Counted from the stretch's first letter, positions 18,636 through 28,040 are shown. The stretch: 64,000 nucleotides of DNA from JAMLHH01 sp964653095 (GCA_964653095.1 CAZZEH010000018.1:1-64000), one strand, 5' to 3'. Made by a program: numbers and translations. Notes: generated from the sequence alone by a model not told the origin.

Positions 18636-19853
18636 CTATAACGGATCATTTACAGATTCCATCAGACGAATAATTTCTACTTCTTCTTTCCAGGCTTTCT
18701 CTACTGCATCGGCGACCCGATCGGCGACTATTAGATTGAGAGAGGAGGGAATAATATTTTCTCTGCTGATTTCTCCCACTTCTCCTGCAATGGCATAAGC
18801 TGCGGCAAGCTTCATCCTTGGTGTAATTCTGGAGGCTTTTGCTCTTAATGCCCCTTTAAATATACCCGGGAATGCCAATACATTATTCACCTGATTGGGC
18901 AAATCGCTCCTGCCTGTACCGATGACACCAGCACCGCCTTCATAGGCTTCTTTTGGGCTGATTTCTGGATTTGGGTTGGCAAGCGCGAAAATGATAGGGT
19001 CTTTGGCCATCCTTTCGATATCGTGTTTGTTTAAAATGTTTTCCACGCTCACACCTACGAATACATCTGCATCTACAATCGCATCCTTTACCGTCCCTTT
19101 GATATTGTTTGGATTGGAAAATGTCAGAAGATATCTTTTGAAATCATTCAAATCTTTTCGGTCTTTGTGAATGATACCCTTGGAGTCGCAGATGATGATT
19201 TCCCTGACAGGTGTAAACACGTCCGGATCCTGGTCTTTTCCATTTAAAAGATTGGCAATGGCAATACCTGCTGCTCCGGCACCGTTCACTACGACCCGTA
19301 GATTTTTAATTTTTTTGTGGAGCAGTTTGCAGGCGTTTATGAGCCCGGCCAGAGTTACAATCGCAGTTCCGTGCTGGTCGTCATGAAAGACCGGAATGCC
19401 CAAGTCCTGCAATTTATCTTCTACTTCGAAACATCTCGGGGCAGAGATATCTTCGAGATTGACTCCTCCAAAACCGGGAGAGATGAGCTTAACCGTACGG
19501 ACTATCTCATCTGTGTCCTGCGTATCGAGACAAATCGGAAAAGCATCTACTCCACCAAATCTTTTGAAAAGCATGGCTTTCCCTTCCATTACCGGCAGAG
19601 CTGCTGCCGGACCGATGTTACCGAGTCCGAGTACAGCCGAACCGTCTGTAACTATTGCTACCGTATTTCCTTTGATAGTCAAATCCCAGGCTTTGTCCGG
19701 ATCATTGGCAATCTGCAGACATGGCTCTGCTACACCGGGAGAATAACACAGCGTCATATCGTCTTTGGTATTCAAATCGGTTTTTAACTCTATACTTATT
19801 TTGCCTCGGAGTTTTTCGTGAAGTAGCAGAGATTCTCTGGAGTAGTCTTTCAT
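18636..19853 (-). CDS. maeB: malic enzyme (malate dehydrogenase, decarboxylating)
   Basis: 405 residues, the short form that lacks the phosphotransacetylase-like extension found in many MaeB proteins. It converts malate to pyruvate and CO2 while reducing NAD(P). Signatures: LCYSPGVAEPC, IVTDGSAVLGLGNIGP (malic enzyme N-domain), FGGVNLEDISAPRCFEVE, PVFHDDQHGTAIV (metal and substrate site) and the dinucleotide fold VVVNGAGAAGIAIA followed by IICDSKG. The C-terminal part has FALANPNPEISP. Probably supplies pyruvate and reducing power. Monocistronic. The symbol is by family; cofactor preference is uncertain. Confidence 0.93.
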   Translation of the reverse strand: MKDYSRESLLLHEKLRGKISIELKTDLNTKDDMTLCYSPGVAEPCLQIANDPDKAWDLTIKGNTVAIVTDGSAVLGLGNIGPAAALPVMEGKAMLFKRFGGVDAFPICLDTQDTDEIVRTVKLISPGFGGVNLEDISAPRCFEVEDKLQDLGIPVFHDDQHGTAIVTLAGLINACKLLHKKIKNLRVVVNGAGAAGIAIANLLNGKDQDPDVFTPVREIIICDSKGIIHKDRKDLNDFKRYLLTFSNPNNIKGTVKDAIVDADVFVGVSVENILNKHDIERMAKDPIIFALANPNPEISPKEAYEGGAGVIGTGRSDLPNQVNNVLAFPGIFKGALRAKASRITPRMKLAAAYAIAGEVGEISRENIIPSSLNLIVADRVADAVEKAWKEEVEIIRLMESVNDPL

Positions 19854-20242
19854 AACGGTTGAAATTCAAATATAAGATGTTAAAGATACAGCATCACATG
19901 AAAAATAGTATCATTAGTGTATCGTTTAATATAAATTTAAAAAGTTTAAAATAAAAAAATTAAGCTGTTGTGTTAAAGATTTTCGTAAGAGATTGTGCAA
20001 TTTTTTTGTTGACGGAGTAGCAGAATGAATTACGTTTCAGTATGAGATTTCTCTTCGCCTTGCGTCGAATCGAAATGACTGGCTTTTGTTGAGGGGGTAG
20101 AGCGGTGCGACACAGCTTGCCGAGCCAATCACTAAAGGCGGACTTAGTTCAGCATGACAGAATGGAATAAATCAGAAAGGCGGGATGGATTAAATCAGTT
20201 CTTGGATATAAGTCTTATTTTTAAATTCAAAATACTTTCTTA
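19854..20242. other. 389-bp divergent intergenic region with a dispersed repeat
   Basis: Separates malic enzyme from the divergent ftcD. No open frame. Around 20040-20085 there is a phrase of the type GATTTCTCTTCGCCTTGCGTC...GAAATGAC, a dispersed intergenic repeat of Bacteroidota; a relative in the other orientation is at about 25257-25281 (CTTCACTGCGTTCAGAATGGC). Confidence 0.45.
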
Positions 20243-21196
20243 ATGCAATTAGTGGAGTGCATTCCCAATTTTTCTGAGGGGAGAAATCCGGCAATAACCG
20301 AAGCGATAGCCCATGCCATACATGCTGTGCCGAATGTATGGCTTTTGCATACGGATATTGGCTATGATGCGAATCGTACGGTATTTACTTTTGCAGGTGA
20401 TATCCGGCAAGTAGGAGAGGCCGCATACCAAGCCATTCTGACTGCGAGAAAACTGATAGATATGCGCATCCATCAGGGCGAACATCCGAGAATAGGAGCA
20501 TGCGATGTATGCCCATTTGTGCCGCTGGGTGATACGTCTATACAGGATGTCATCAATCTTACTCATGATTTGGGAAAAAAGCTTGGAGAAAAAGGAATTC
20601 CGGTATATATGTATGAAAAATCAGCTCTTCATACAGAAAGAAAAAATCTTGCTGCAATCCGGAAGGGCGAGTATGAATCATTATCTGTCAGACTGTTACA
20701 GGAAAAATGGAAGCCCGACTACGGCCCAACTTGTTTCGATGAAAAATTTGGTGCGATGGTATTGGGTGCAAGACCTTTTCTGATAGCCTACAATGTAAAT
20801 CTGGAATCTAAAGATGTGGAGGCTGCTCAAAAAATTGCTTCTGTCATTCGTGAGAAAAACGGAGGACTGTCAGGGGTAAAAGCTATCGGCTGGTGGATGA
20901 AGGAATATCAAAAAGCACAAGTATCTACGAATATTACAGATATTAACCGAACCGGAATAAAAGAGGTGTTTGATGCCGTGAGAGCTGAAGCAGCACGCTA
21001 TAATATTGAAGTTCAAACATCTGAACTGATAGGATTAATTCCGGAATCGGTTATCCTGAAAGCAGGTAAAGAAATCAGCCCTAAGGAGCAAAACCCCGAC
21101 ACTTTAATTAAAAGCGCATTTGGATATCTTGGAATGACCGGAATAGGAGCGGAGCGCATTTTGGAGAGAAGGCTACGGGAGACCATGAGCAGATAA
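20243..21196 (+). CDS. ftcD: glutamate formimidoyltransferase
   Basis: 317 residues: the formiminotransferase part only, without the cyclodeaminase domain of the fused enzyme. It transfers the formimino group of N-formimino-glutamate to tetrahydrofolate in histidine breakdown. The opening QLVECIPNFSEGRNPAI, the HTDIGYDANRTVFTFAGD segment, HQGEHPRIGACDVCPFVPLGD (active-site His region) and the C-terminal YNIEVQTSELIGLIPE are all typical. No other hut genes are in the window. It starts at the first ATG after the divergent region; monocistronic. Confidence 0.95.
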   Translation: MQLVECIPNFSEGRNPAITEAIAHAIHAVPNVWLLHTDIGYDANRTVFTFAGDIRQVGEAAYQAILTARKLIDMRIHQGEHPRIGACDVCPFVPLGDTSIQDVINLTHDLGKKLGEKGIPVYMYEKSALHTERKNLAAIRKGEYESLSVRLLQEKWKPDYGPTCFDEKFGAMVLGARPFLIAYNVNLESKDVEAAQKIASVIREKNGGLSGVKAIGWWMKEYQKAQVSTNITDINRTGIKEVFDAVRAEAARYNIEVQTSELIGLIPESVILKAGKEISPKEQNPDTLIKSAFGYLGMTGIGAERILERRLRETMSR

Positions 21197-21289
21197 GTCT
21201 ATTGACGATATTCTGAAGTGTGTTGATTAAACCTAATAAACTCAATAGCTTCATAAAGAATAAGGTGACTCTTGCAACACAGTGGATAT

Positions 21290-22159
21290 TTAAAAATTGT
21301 TCATTTGCTGACGAAGAGAGTCCGGTGAAATAACTGTTACACGCTTACCGTAAGACAGGAGTTTCATGATGAAATCTTCTGTAATCATCAGATGTAGTTG
21401 TATTCTCAGTTCTTCCGAATTGTCAGCCAATATTTTCTGTGATTCGTGCAAAGGCAGTGTTTTGATATATTTCCCCTGAAAAGGCTGAAAAGATAAAATC
21501 ACGTCCACATGCTCTAAACCGTCCGGCCTCATAATGCCGTAAGCATTTTTGAAATACTCTTTGATGTCAAAATCCTTCGGGTACTTAAACTTCCGATTCA
21601 ATATCTTTAAATTGCTCATCCTGTCCAAAGCGAAAGTTTTAATTCTCTCGCTATCTTCTTCCTGTAACATCAAATACCAACGATGTTCAGACTCCTTAAG
21701 AGCCAACGGATTTCCAATGCGTTGCCTGCCGGTATTCTCCCAAAACTTTTTATAGAAAAACTGAGTCTGCTTTTTCTTTTCTATGGCGTGAAGGATATCG
21801 TACAGGTACTGAGTGCCGGACATCCTTCTCTTTTCAAAATGGACATATTTCGACAGTCTTTCGGTCAATTCCAGAGCGTTGAGCATGTCAAAAGTTTCCA
21901 GTATCCTGCTGGTGGACTCTTCGCTTTCCTCTTCTATAAAATAAACCTTGCGGCTAAAATCATATGATATCTCTATCCTAAAAAGGAAAAGGATATCTTC
22001 CAAATCACGCTGAAAAGTACGGCTCGAGATATTAAAATCATAGCCCTGTATCTCCGATTCCAAAGCTAAATAATCTTTTATCTCGCTCAAAGTGGAGGGC
22101 TTGCGTCTTAGTTTTTTGACAATCAGATTGTATCGCGCTATAGATTCTCTCTTGGACAT
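21290..22159 (-). CDS. WYL-domain transcriptional regulator
   Basis: 289 residues. N-terminal helix-turn-helix (about 1-65, with LRRKPSTLSEIKDYLA and ISSRTFQRDLEDI) followed by a linker and a WYL domain (about 130-205), here with the variant HRWYLMLQEE in place of the bare W-Y-L triad and a C-terminal WCX-like extension (about 210-289). Such regulators sense nucleic-acid or nucleotide ligands and often act in DNA-damage or defence contexts. Neighbours do not reveal its target. Single gene. Confidence 0.88.
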   Translation of the reverse strand: MSKRESIARYNLIVKKLRRKPSTLSEIKDYLALESEIQGYDFNISSRTFQRDLEDILFLFRIEISYDFSRKVYFIEEESEESTSRILETFDMLNALELTERLSKYVHFEKRRMSGTQYLYDILHAIEKKKQTQFFYKKFWENTGRQRIGNPLALKESEHRWYLMLQEEDSERIKTFALDRMSNLKILNRKFKYPKDFDIKEYFKNAYGIMRPDGLEHVDVILSFQPFQGKYIKTLPLHESQKILADNSEELRIQLHLMITEDFIMKLLSYGKRVTVISPDSLRQQMNNF

Positions 22160-22220
22160 AATACCTAAATTATAATGCTAAAGATATAAATCTACTAAGA
22201 CAAAACATGTCGTAGTATTT

Positions 22221-23186
22221 TTATTTGTAAAAAGTTAAATCAAGTTCAGTCAACAGTTCCAGCTTTGATTTGTCTTTAAAAACCTCAGTATAATACCTCT
22301 TTATCCAGTTGCCGTCTTTATCAAAATCGAAATGATAGTGTAATTCATAAGGGGAATCATCTTCTTTTGATTGTTGAATTTTAGAGATTAGAAATCCTTT
22401 CTCATTATAAGAAAGAGATTCATAAGAAGTGTCCCCATCGTTAACAGTCTTTTCTTTTTTGATAGTGCATGAGCCATCAGCTTTGTAGTCATATTGGGTA
22501 ATTAAAGAACCGAGAATGCTTTCTTCCACTTTTCTTTGCATTCGACCTGTTTCATCATATTCGTAGGAACAAGAAGTTTTATTAAGACCTATTTCCTTTT
22601 GTATCAAAAGCCCTACTTCATTATAGTGATATTTTTCAAATCCGGAAATTGTTTGACCATCAGTATCATAAGAGATATATTCAGTCAGATTACCCGACTC
22701 ATCGTACTCGCAGGTACTTCGTCTCTTTTGTGTACCGTGCTTTCTGCTGTAATTCCAATATTGCTTTTCTGTTATTAGCTGCTTTTCGTTATAAATGATA
22801 TCGGTTCTGCGGGCAATTTCTCCATTGATAAATTTCTTCCTGCAGTTCACCTTGCCATACTCATTGAAGAACAATTCTTTTTTAGTTTCGAAGAGACTGA
22901 GTCGCACATAACGCTTTTCATATTCAGTGTGTTTATGTTTTTCGTAACTATATATTTGGACTGCCGGATAGACAGTTTGGGGAGAATAAACTGTTCTTTT
23001 TATTAAACGTCCCTGTCCATCATATTCAAAGGTTACATTTTCGGATAAACTTCCATCTAACATCAATTCTACTGACGTTCCTAAATTTCCTTTTTCATCC
23101 CATACAAAATGGTAATCTCTATGATTTAAACCGCTCGGTCTGATATTACCTTCGAGCACACGGGTAAAAGTTCTGGCGGTATTCAT
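22221..23186 (-). CDS. YD/RHS-like repeat protein, probably 5'-truncated
   Basis: 321 residues built from YD-like repeats: FEYDGQGRLIKR, CEYDESGNLTEY, HYNEVGLLIQK, YEYDETGRMQRK, YDYKADGSCTI, SYNEKGFLISK, FDFDKDGNWIKR. No signal peptide is present in the annotated product. The frame stays open for 36 codons upstream of the ATG at 23186 and reads as plausible protein, but has no ATG, GTG or TTG, then meets a stop at 23295-23297. This suggests that an original start, and perhaps a signal peptide, has been lost. No toxin domain is attached. Function unknown. Confidence 0.7.
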   Translation of the reverse strand: MNTARTFTRVLEGNIRPSGLNHRDYHFVWDEKGNLGTSVELMLDGSLSENVTFEYDGQGRLIKRTVYSPQTVYPAVQIYSYEKHKHTEYEKRYVRLSLFETKKELFFNEYGKVNCRKKFINGEIARRTDIIYNEKQLITEKQYWNYSRKHGTQKRRSTCEYDESGNLTEYISYDTDGQTISGFEKYHYNEVGLLIQKEIGLNKTSCSYEYDETGRMQRKVEESILGSLITQYDYKADGSCTIKKEKTVNDGDTSYESLSYNEKGFLISKIQQSKEDDSPYELHYHFDFDKDGNWIKRYYTEVFKDKSKLELLTELDLTFYK

Positions 23187-23329
23187 CTCTTCCTGCCAAT
23201 CTATTTGTTTAAAGAAAGGTTTACGGACAGATTGCTCTTCTGCAAAATCTTTTATGTTGGATGAATGAAGCGGTTTTAGGAAGCTGAAATAATCTCATGT
23301 ATTCTGAATTTGTGACAAAGATGAGGAGA

Positions 23330-23640
23330 GACTACGTCAAAAGATGTCTTAGGCATTCGATAACTATCGGATGTGCCAGTTGATCAATGTGTCGATTAAT
23401 TGGTGGCTGAGCGTGCCTTGAGTTTATCGAAAGAGATGACGAAGAAGCGATGCTTGAGGTTCTCGAAAGCAGAGCAACTCGAAGCCACCTTGATAATGTG
23501 TCGATTCCACTATAACCGACCATCGAGCGGAGACGAGATGGAGGCTAGAAAATGTATCGGTTACGCAATGCATAGAGGAGCGTTTGAGTTGGATTTTCAG
23601 CCACGGATGACATGGATTTTCACAAATGATTATATAGTTT
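23330..23640. repeat. mosaic of dispersed intergenic repeats
   Basis: Short open frames here run on both strands and none looks like a protein. The phrase GGTGGCTGAGCG..CTTGAG.TTATCGAAAG (23402-23433) recurs as a variant at 34643-34675. AATGTGTCGATT occurs at 23385-23396 and again near 23505. Phrases of this kind are common in Bacteroidota intergenic DNA. The block lies between the truncated YD-repeat gene and the ATPase gene. Confidence 0.55.
23582..23618 (+). repeat. direct repeat, left copy flanking the DUF4143 gene
   Basis: A 37-bp stretch opening GTTTGAGTTGGATTTTCAGC and continuing through CCACGGATGACATGGATT. An imperfect copy in the same orientation is at 25091-25126 beyond the ATPase gene, with a third, shorter relative at 25179-25206. 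Confidence 0.6.
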
Positions 23641-23656
23641 AGCATTTCAAATTCAG

Positions 23657-23765
23657 GAGAAAAATGCTGTTTTAACAGTCAAAACTGAGAGAAAAGTGTA
23701 TTTATCTTAAAGAAATGTTGGAGAAAAGTGTATTTTTATAAATAAATAATGAGAGAAAAGTGTAT
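23657..23765 (+). repeat. four iterons of exactly 32-bp period before the DUF4143 gene
   Basis: The core GAGAAAAGTGTAT is found at 23689-23701, 23721-23733 and 23753-23765, and a degenerate form GAGAAAAATGCTG at 23657-23669. Starts are 32 bp apart each time, about three helical turns. The last copy overlaps the GTG start of the ATPase gene. Evenly phased sites like these suit an operator or a protein-binding array. Only the 13-bp core is conserved between units, the rest varying. Confidence 0.8.
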
Positions 23766-25061
23766 AGGGCAAAGATAATCGCGTTGGGAAAATGGAAAAA
23801 ATCCACTAACAGAAAGCCCCTTGTATTCCTGGGGGCAAGACAAGTAGGAAAAACCTATCTGTTAAAGGAGTTTGGCAGAATGGAGTACAAGCAGATTGCT
23901 TATGTCAATTTTGAACACCCCAATGCTCCAAAAGATTTATTCGGAACAGCATTTAGTGTGGATACTATCATAACGATTTTAAATGCCTATTGCAACATTA
24001 AAATTAATGCTGATAACACCTTAATTATTTTTGATGAAATCCAGGTTGCACCCAAAGGAATCACAGCTTTAAAATATCTGTATGAAGAAGCTCCTGAATA
24101 TCACATTATAGCTGCCGGCTCGCTCTTGGGAGTAAACATTCATCCCGGGGAATCTTTTCCTGTAGGTAAGGTGAATTTCATGCAATTATACCCAATGTCC
24201 TTTTATGAGTTTCTGTTGGCACTGAACGAATCAGGAATTGCCGAGTTATTAGAGAATAAAGATTTGGAGCATCTCAACTTTTTTCACCAGCAACTCATCA
24301 ATTATTTACGATACTATCTATACACCGGAGGAATGCCGGAGGTTGTAAAAGATTTTGCAGAGAACAGAGATTGGCGCTCAGTACGTCATATTCAGGAGCA
24401 AATTTTAGCTTCTTATAAAAATGACTTTTCCAAACACGTACCTAAAGAGATTTTACCAAGACTCAATATGGTTTGGGACAGTATGCCGGCACAACTATCA
24501 AAAGAAAATAAAAAATTCATTTATGGTGTGATTAGAGAAGGAGCCAGAGCAAAAGACTTCGAAATGGCTATTCAATGGCTGACTGATGCGGGTCTCTTAT
24601 ACAAGGTGTATAACACTTCTAAAGTTGCCCTGCCCCTTGTATCCTACCAAGAATTATCAGCTTTCAAACTTTTTCATAGTGATGTAGGGCTATTGGGTGC
24701 GATGTCTCGACTAAATGCTAAAACTATTGCTGAAGGTAATGCCATTTTTACCGAGTTTAAAGGAGCTTTAGCTGAACAGTTTGTTTTTCAACAACTTATC
24801 CAAAACGAAAAACTTTCTATCCACTACCATACTTTTAGCAACAGTAAGTATGAACTTGATTTTGTAGCCCAGACAGAAGATAACGACCTCATTCCGATAG
24901 AAGTCAAAGCCGGCACCAATTTGAAATCTAATAGTCTCCGTTTGTTTTGTGAAAAAAATCATCCTGAAAAAGCAATTAGAACTTCATTGTCTAAGTACAA
25001 GAAAGAAGATTGGATGATAAATATTCCTTTGTACGGAATTAATGTAATTTCAGAGATTTAA
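23760..25061 (+). CDS. AAA-type ATPase with DUF4143 nuclease-like C-terminus
   Basis: 433 residues. P-loop GARQVGKT (25-32), Walker B TLIIFDEIQ (about 83-91), sensor AAGSLLG, the FMQLYPMSFYEFL and YLYTGGMPEVV segments of the archaeal-type ATPase/DUF4143 family, and a C-terminal PD-(D/E)XK-like fold with YELDFVAQ and PIEVKAG (about 360-385). The GTG start at 23760 gives the family's usual opening before KPLVFLGARQVGKT; an ATG at 23749 is out of frame. The family is abundant and mobile; its role is unknown. The gene sits alone, between direct repeats and behind 32-bp iterons. Confidence 0.9.
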   Translation: MYRAKIIALGKWKKSTNRKPLVFLGARQVGKTYLLKEFGRMEYKQIAYVNFEHPNAPKDLFGTAFSVDTIITILNAYCNIKINADNTLIIFDEIQVAPKGITALKYLYEEAPEYHIIAAGSLLGVNIHPGESFPVGKVNFMQLYPMSFYEFLLALNESGIAELLENKDLEHLNFFHQQLINYLRYYLYTGGMPEVVKDFAENRDWRSVRHIQEQILASYKNDFSKHVPKEILPRLNMVWDSMPAQLSKENKKFIYGVIREGARAKDFEMAIQWLTDAGLLYKVYNTSKVALPLVSYQELSAFKLFHSDVGLLGAMSRLNAKTIAEGNAIFTEFKGALAEQFVFQQLIQNEKLSIHYHTFSNSKYELDFVAQTEDNDLIPIEVKAGTNLKSNSLRLFCEKNHPEKAIRTSLSKYKKEDWMINIPLYGINVISEI

Positions 25062-25090
25062 AAGTTGTCCTTTCCTAAATATCGTTAACC

Positions 25091-25206
25091 GTTTGAGTTG
25101 GTTTTCAGCCACAAACGACACGGATTGAATGGAAAATGGAGAGTTGAAAATTTAAAATTATGTAATACGAAAAGGAGTGTTTGAGAGGTTTTTTAGCCAC
25201 GAATCC
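25091..25206 (+). repeat. direct repeats, right side of the DUF4143 gene
   Basis: 25091-25126 matches the left copy (23582-23618) apart from a 1-bp deletion and a few changes. 25179-25206 is a third relative (GTTTGAGAGGTTTTTTAGCC). Between them, and near 29790, are variants of the AT-rich phrase GAAAATGGA-GAGTTGAAAAT in opposite orientations. The rest of 25062-25357 has no gene. Confidence 0.55.
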
Positions 25207-25357
25207 TGACAGTCCACGATAATTACCGGGATACGAGACAAATTTTCGCAAATGAGAATCTTCACTGCGTTCAGAATGGCAAGAATCCCAAAACTTTTTA
25301 GGATTCGGGGAAAGATTGGAGCTGATAATGACCAAAGAATATCGCCAATAAAAAATA

Positions 25358-26050
25358 TCAAATGTATTTCATTATGGTCTTTTGAAAGGAAATTGCTTCT
25401 TCGAAATTAGGGTATAATGTTCCTTTATAACAATCGAGAAAAGAGTTTGCATTTTTATGGAAAGCCCACGTTAATAGTTCGTAAACATTTTGTCCATCAG
25501 GTAAATACATTCTTTTTAGTTTTTCGTTTTCTTCATCCTGTTGCTTTCCCCACGCTTTTCTGTAATCGTCTATCTCATTACAAGATAATTGAGGATTCGC
25601 AACTTTTAGCAAAGTGAAAAATTGATATTGATACAGCACAAGTCCATACGTTTGGCTTAACAAAATTCCGGCTATTTGCGATGGAAAATGATCGGGGAAT
25701 TGAAAAACTTCGGACAATAATTCGCCTTGTGAATAATCAATCACGTCAAACAGTAAGCAGATGTTATTCAGCTCCGGGGATGGTAATTGGCTTAGACAAA
25801 ATTCAAACTTCTTGAAATAATCTGTTTGAGGCTTCGATTTTAAATCAAGTGAAAATTTGATAACCTGATCTGTTTCTTTTTCAATAATTGCGTTTACAAG
25901 ATATTTTTCAAAGTCATCATTGAACCTGTTCTTCAATAAAGCAAATGTGGAACTTGGTGATGAACGTCGGTTAATTGGAAAGTTTCGTACTTGAAAACAT
26001 CTTTCAAAGATCCATATTTTGATTGTAAGGTCATAACTCGTTTTCCACAA
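25358..26050 (-). CDS. hypothetical protein, start unclear, possibly 5'-truncated
   Basis: Up to 230 residues with no recognised domain, signal peptide or membrane segment. The C-terminal half looks like real protein: AWGKQQDEENEKLKRMYLPDG, then YELLTWAFHKNANSFLDCY. The frame opens with a TTG at 26048-26050 and has no ATG before residue 181. The first 30 residues are of odd composition. A plausible later start is the TTG before KNRFNDDFEKYLV. It may be the remnant of a longer gene, in keeping with the repeat-rich neighbourhood. Confidence 0.45.
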   Translation of the reverse strand: MWKTSYDLTIKIWIFERCFQVRNFPINRRSSPSSTFALLKNRFNDDFEKYLVNAIIEKETDQVIKFSLDLKSKPQTDYFKKFEFCLSQLPSPELNNICLLFDVIDYSQGELLSEVFQFPDHFPSQIAGILLSQTYGLVLYQYQFFTLLKVANPQLSCNEIDDYRKAWGKQQDEENEKLKRMYLPDGQNVYELLTWAFHKNANSFLDCYKGTLYPNFEEAISFQKTIMKYI

Positions 26051-26231
26051 AGTTGATGACTAAAAACGCCAAAACATGTCGGAGTGGAATAGGAAAATAA
26101 AAAAGATATAGAATGGCGCAGTGGGCTTGTAGTTTGTTTTTTAAATGAGATTGCAAAATAAATTTCATATATTCAATTATCCTAAATTGGGGTTTGGATA
26201 AAGTATTGAAAATAAAGAGAGAGGATGAGTA

Positions 26232-28040
26232 ATGAATGAGAGTTTTAAAAGTGCTGTAAGATTTTTTAAAAAACTGAATGTTGAAGTTTTTGACATAACA
26301 ACTCAAGTACAGAAAGATAATGGACAGAAAGTTGTTAGAGCAAAATATAACGGATTAGAAACTAAGCCTTTATATTATCGCAGAATCACTACAACAAGTG
26401 ATACTGTTAAAGCCCCAAATAATTTAGAACAGTATTTTGAAGGCGAAGTATTTTGGTTAGACAACACTATAAATAAATGGCCACGGGGAAGCAATGAATC
26501 TGATATCGATTCTTTGATTGTTGATGATATGACGGATAAGAACGAGCTCAGAGAATTTTTACTGACTTTGGCAAATAACAATTCAACAGGCTATATTCAG
26601 GAAATAACTAAAAAAGGGAGAACCGCCCAATACTATAGAAACTTTGAAAACAATAACCATTGGCATGATATAGTTCTTTTACTGAAGGCTATAATTGATG
26701 GAAAAAGGGGAAAGCAGCTAAAACCTCTTTTTGCACCATTAGTATTCAGATGGAATTCAGGGAAACGAGTATCTCTGTCTCCTGAATTTGGTGGCCGAAA
26801 GATAATTACAGATTTAATTAAAAATATTGACGCATACAACTTAATGTATCAAAACGAAGATTATATGCAGGATAAAATAGAACTTCTGAAGTATAAAAAG
26901 CAAATTATTCTTCAGGGACCTCCAGGCACTGGAAAGACCAGAATGGCAAAAGAAATTGCAAAAAAGATTGCTGAACAAAATACCATTAACAAAAGCACCT
27001 TCCCTGTAAAGAAACTAACTGCAGATTTCATCAAGGAAAATCTGAAAGCAGGAACTCAAATTAAAAGCAGCAGGAGTGATACTATTTATACTGTTGTTGG
27101 CATGGACAGAAATAAAGTGATTCTGCAAAGTGAAAAGAGTAAACCCTGGTATCCTTCATTTAATAAAATAATTGAGTCTTTCAACAATGAACTTTGGAAT
27201 GAGAAGGCAAGACCAAGTGCTTATCAACCATACGAGGATGCAGTAGCAAAGTACATTTACGATAACTTTCGTGATGATTTAAAAGAAGAGAACGTCCCAG
27301 AGGAAACTACAAATGATTTCATAAAAACAGTACAATTTCATCCAAGCTATACATATGAAGATTTTGTCAGAGGAATAGTTTCAAAACCAAACAAAAGCGG
27401 TGAAGGAGTGATATATGCCGCAGAAAACAAAATCCTAGCCGCTTTTGCAGATAAAGCTTTTGATGACCAAGATAATGATTACATCCTAATCATTGACGAA
27501 ATCAACCGGGCGAATTTATCTTCTGTATTGGGTGAGTTAATCTATGCCTTGGAATATCGCTATGAGTTTAAAGAAGATAACTATCAGGAAGCTTCCGTAG
27601 AAAGCATGTATGAAGTGGATGGAAGTAATCGATTGGTTTTGCCGAAAAACTTCTATATCATTGGCACCATGAATACTGCTGACCGTTCAGTAGGACGTAT
27701 AGATTATGCTATCAGAAGAAGATTTGCATTTGTAGATGTATTACCTAAGGATTTGTCACCTGTGGCAGAAGTAGAAAAGATTACATTTAATAAGAATCTG
27801 TTTGACAAAGTAAAGGCTTTATTTACAACAGATGAATATCAAACATCCTCTGAATACCTATCCTCTGAATTCAAAGCCAAAGACGTGGCTTTGGGACATT
27901 CTTATTTCATAGGTGATAAAGAGAAAATGAAAATCAGACTGGAATATGAAATCAAACCTATACTCAAAGAGTATGTCAATGATGGAGTATTTGTAGGTGA
28001 TGACATCATTGATAAAATCGAAAATCTGTCAGTTTCTTAA
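26232..28040 (+). CDS. mcrB: McrB-like AAA+ GTPase subunit of a modification-dependent restriction system
   Basis: 602 residues. N-terminal 210 residues are a non-canonical targeting region that I do not recognise. Then the McrB AAA+ core: Walker A GPPGTGKT (229-236), FHPSYTYEDFVRGI (about 369-382), Walker B ILIIDEINR (418-426), and the McrB signature MNTADRS (480-486) followed by RRRFAF. In McrBC, McrB binds modified DNA and translocates with GTP while McrC cuts. The partner gene follows 30 bp downstream. The ATG at 26232 is the first in frame. The varied N-terminus probably sets the recognised modification or structure. Confidence 0.92.
   Translation: MNESFKSAVRFFKKLNVEVFDITTQVQKDNGQKVVRAKYNGLETKPLYYRRITTTSDTVKAPNNLEQYFEGEVFWLDNTINKWPRGSNESDIDSLIVDDMTDKNELREFLLTLANNNSTGYIQEITKKGRTAQYYRNFENNNHWHDIVLLLKAIIDGKRGKQLKPLFAPLVFRWNSGKRVSLSPEFGGRKIITDLIKNIDAYNLMYQNEDYMQDKIELLKYKKQIILQGPPGTGKTRMAKEIAKKIAEQNTINKSTFPVKKLTADFIKENLKAGTQIKSSRSDTIYTVVGMDRNKVILQSEKSKPWYPSFNKIIESFNNELWNEKARPSAYQPYEDAVAKYIYDNFRDDLKEENVPEETTNDFIKTVQFHPSYTYEDFVRGIVSKPNKSGEGVIYAAENKILAAFADKAFDDQDNDYILIIDEINRANLSSVLGELIYALEYRYEFKEDNYQEASVESMYEVDGSNRLVLPKNFYIIGTMNTADRSVGRIDYAIRRRFAFVDVLPKDLSPVAEVEKITFNKNLFDKVKALFTTDEYQTSSEYLSSEFKAKDVALGHSYFIGDKEKMKIRLEYEIKPILKEYVNDGVFVGDDIIDKIENLSVS

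Noticed and set aside
20090..20150. Possible tRNA-like stretch
   Set aside because: No cloverleaf or TTCGANNC arm can be drawn; it reads as repeat DNA.
23400..23645. Overlapping 80- and 73-codon frames on opposite strands
   Set aside because: Both lie in dispersed repeats and neither looks like a protein.
23657..23765. Regular 32-bp repeats as a CRISPR array
   Set aside because: Only a 13-bp core is shared, there are four units, and no cas genes lie nearby.
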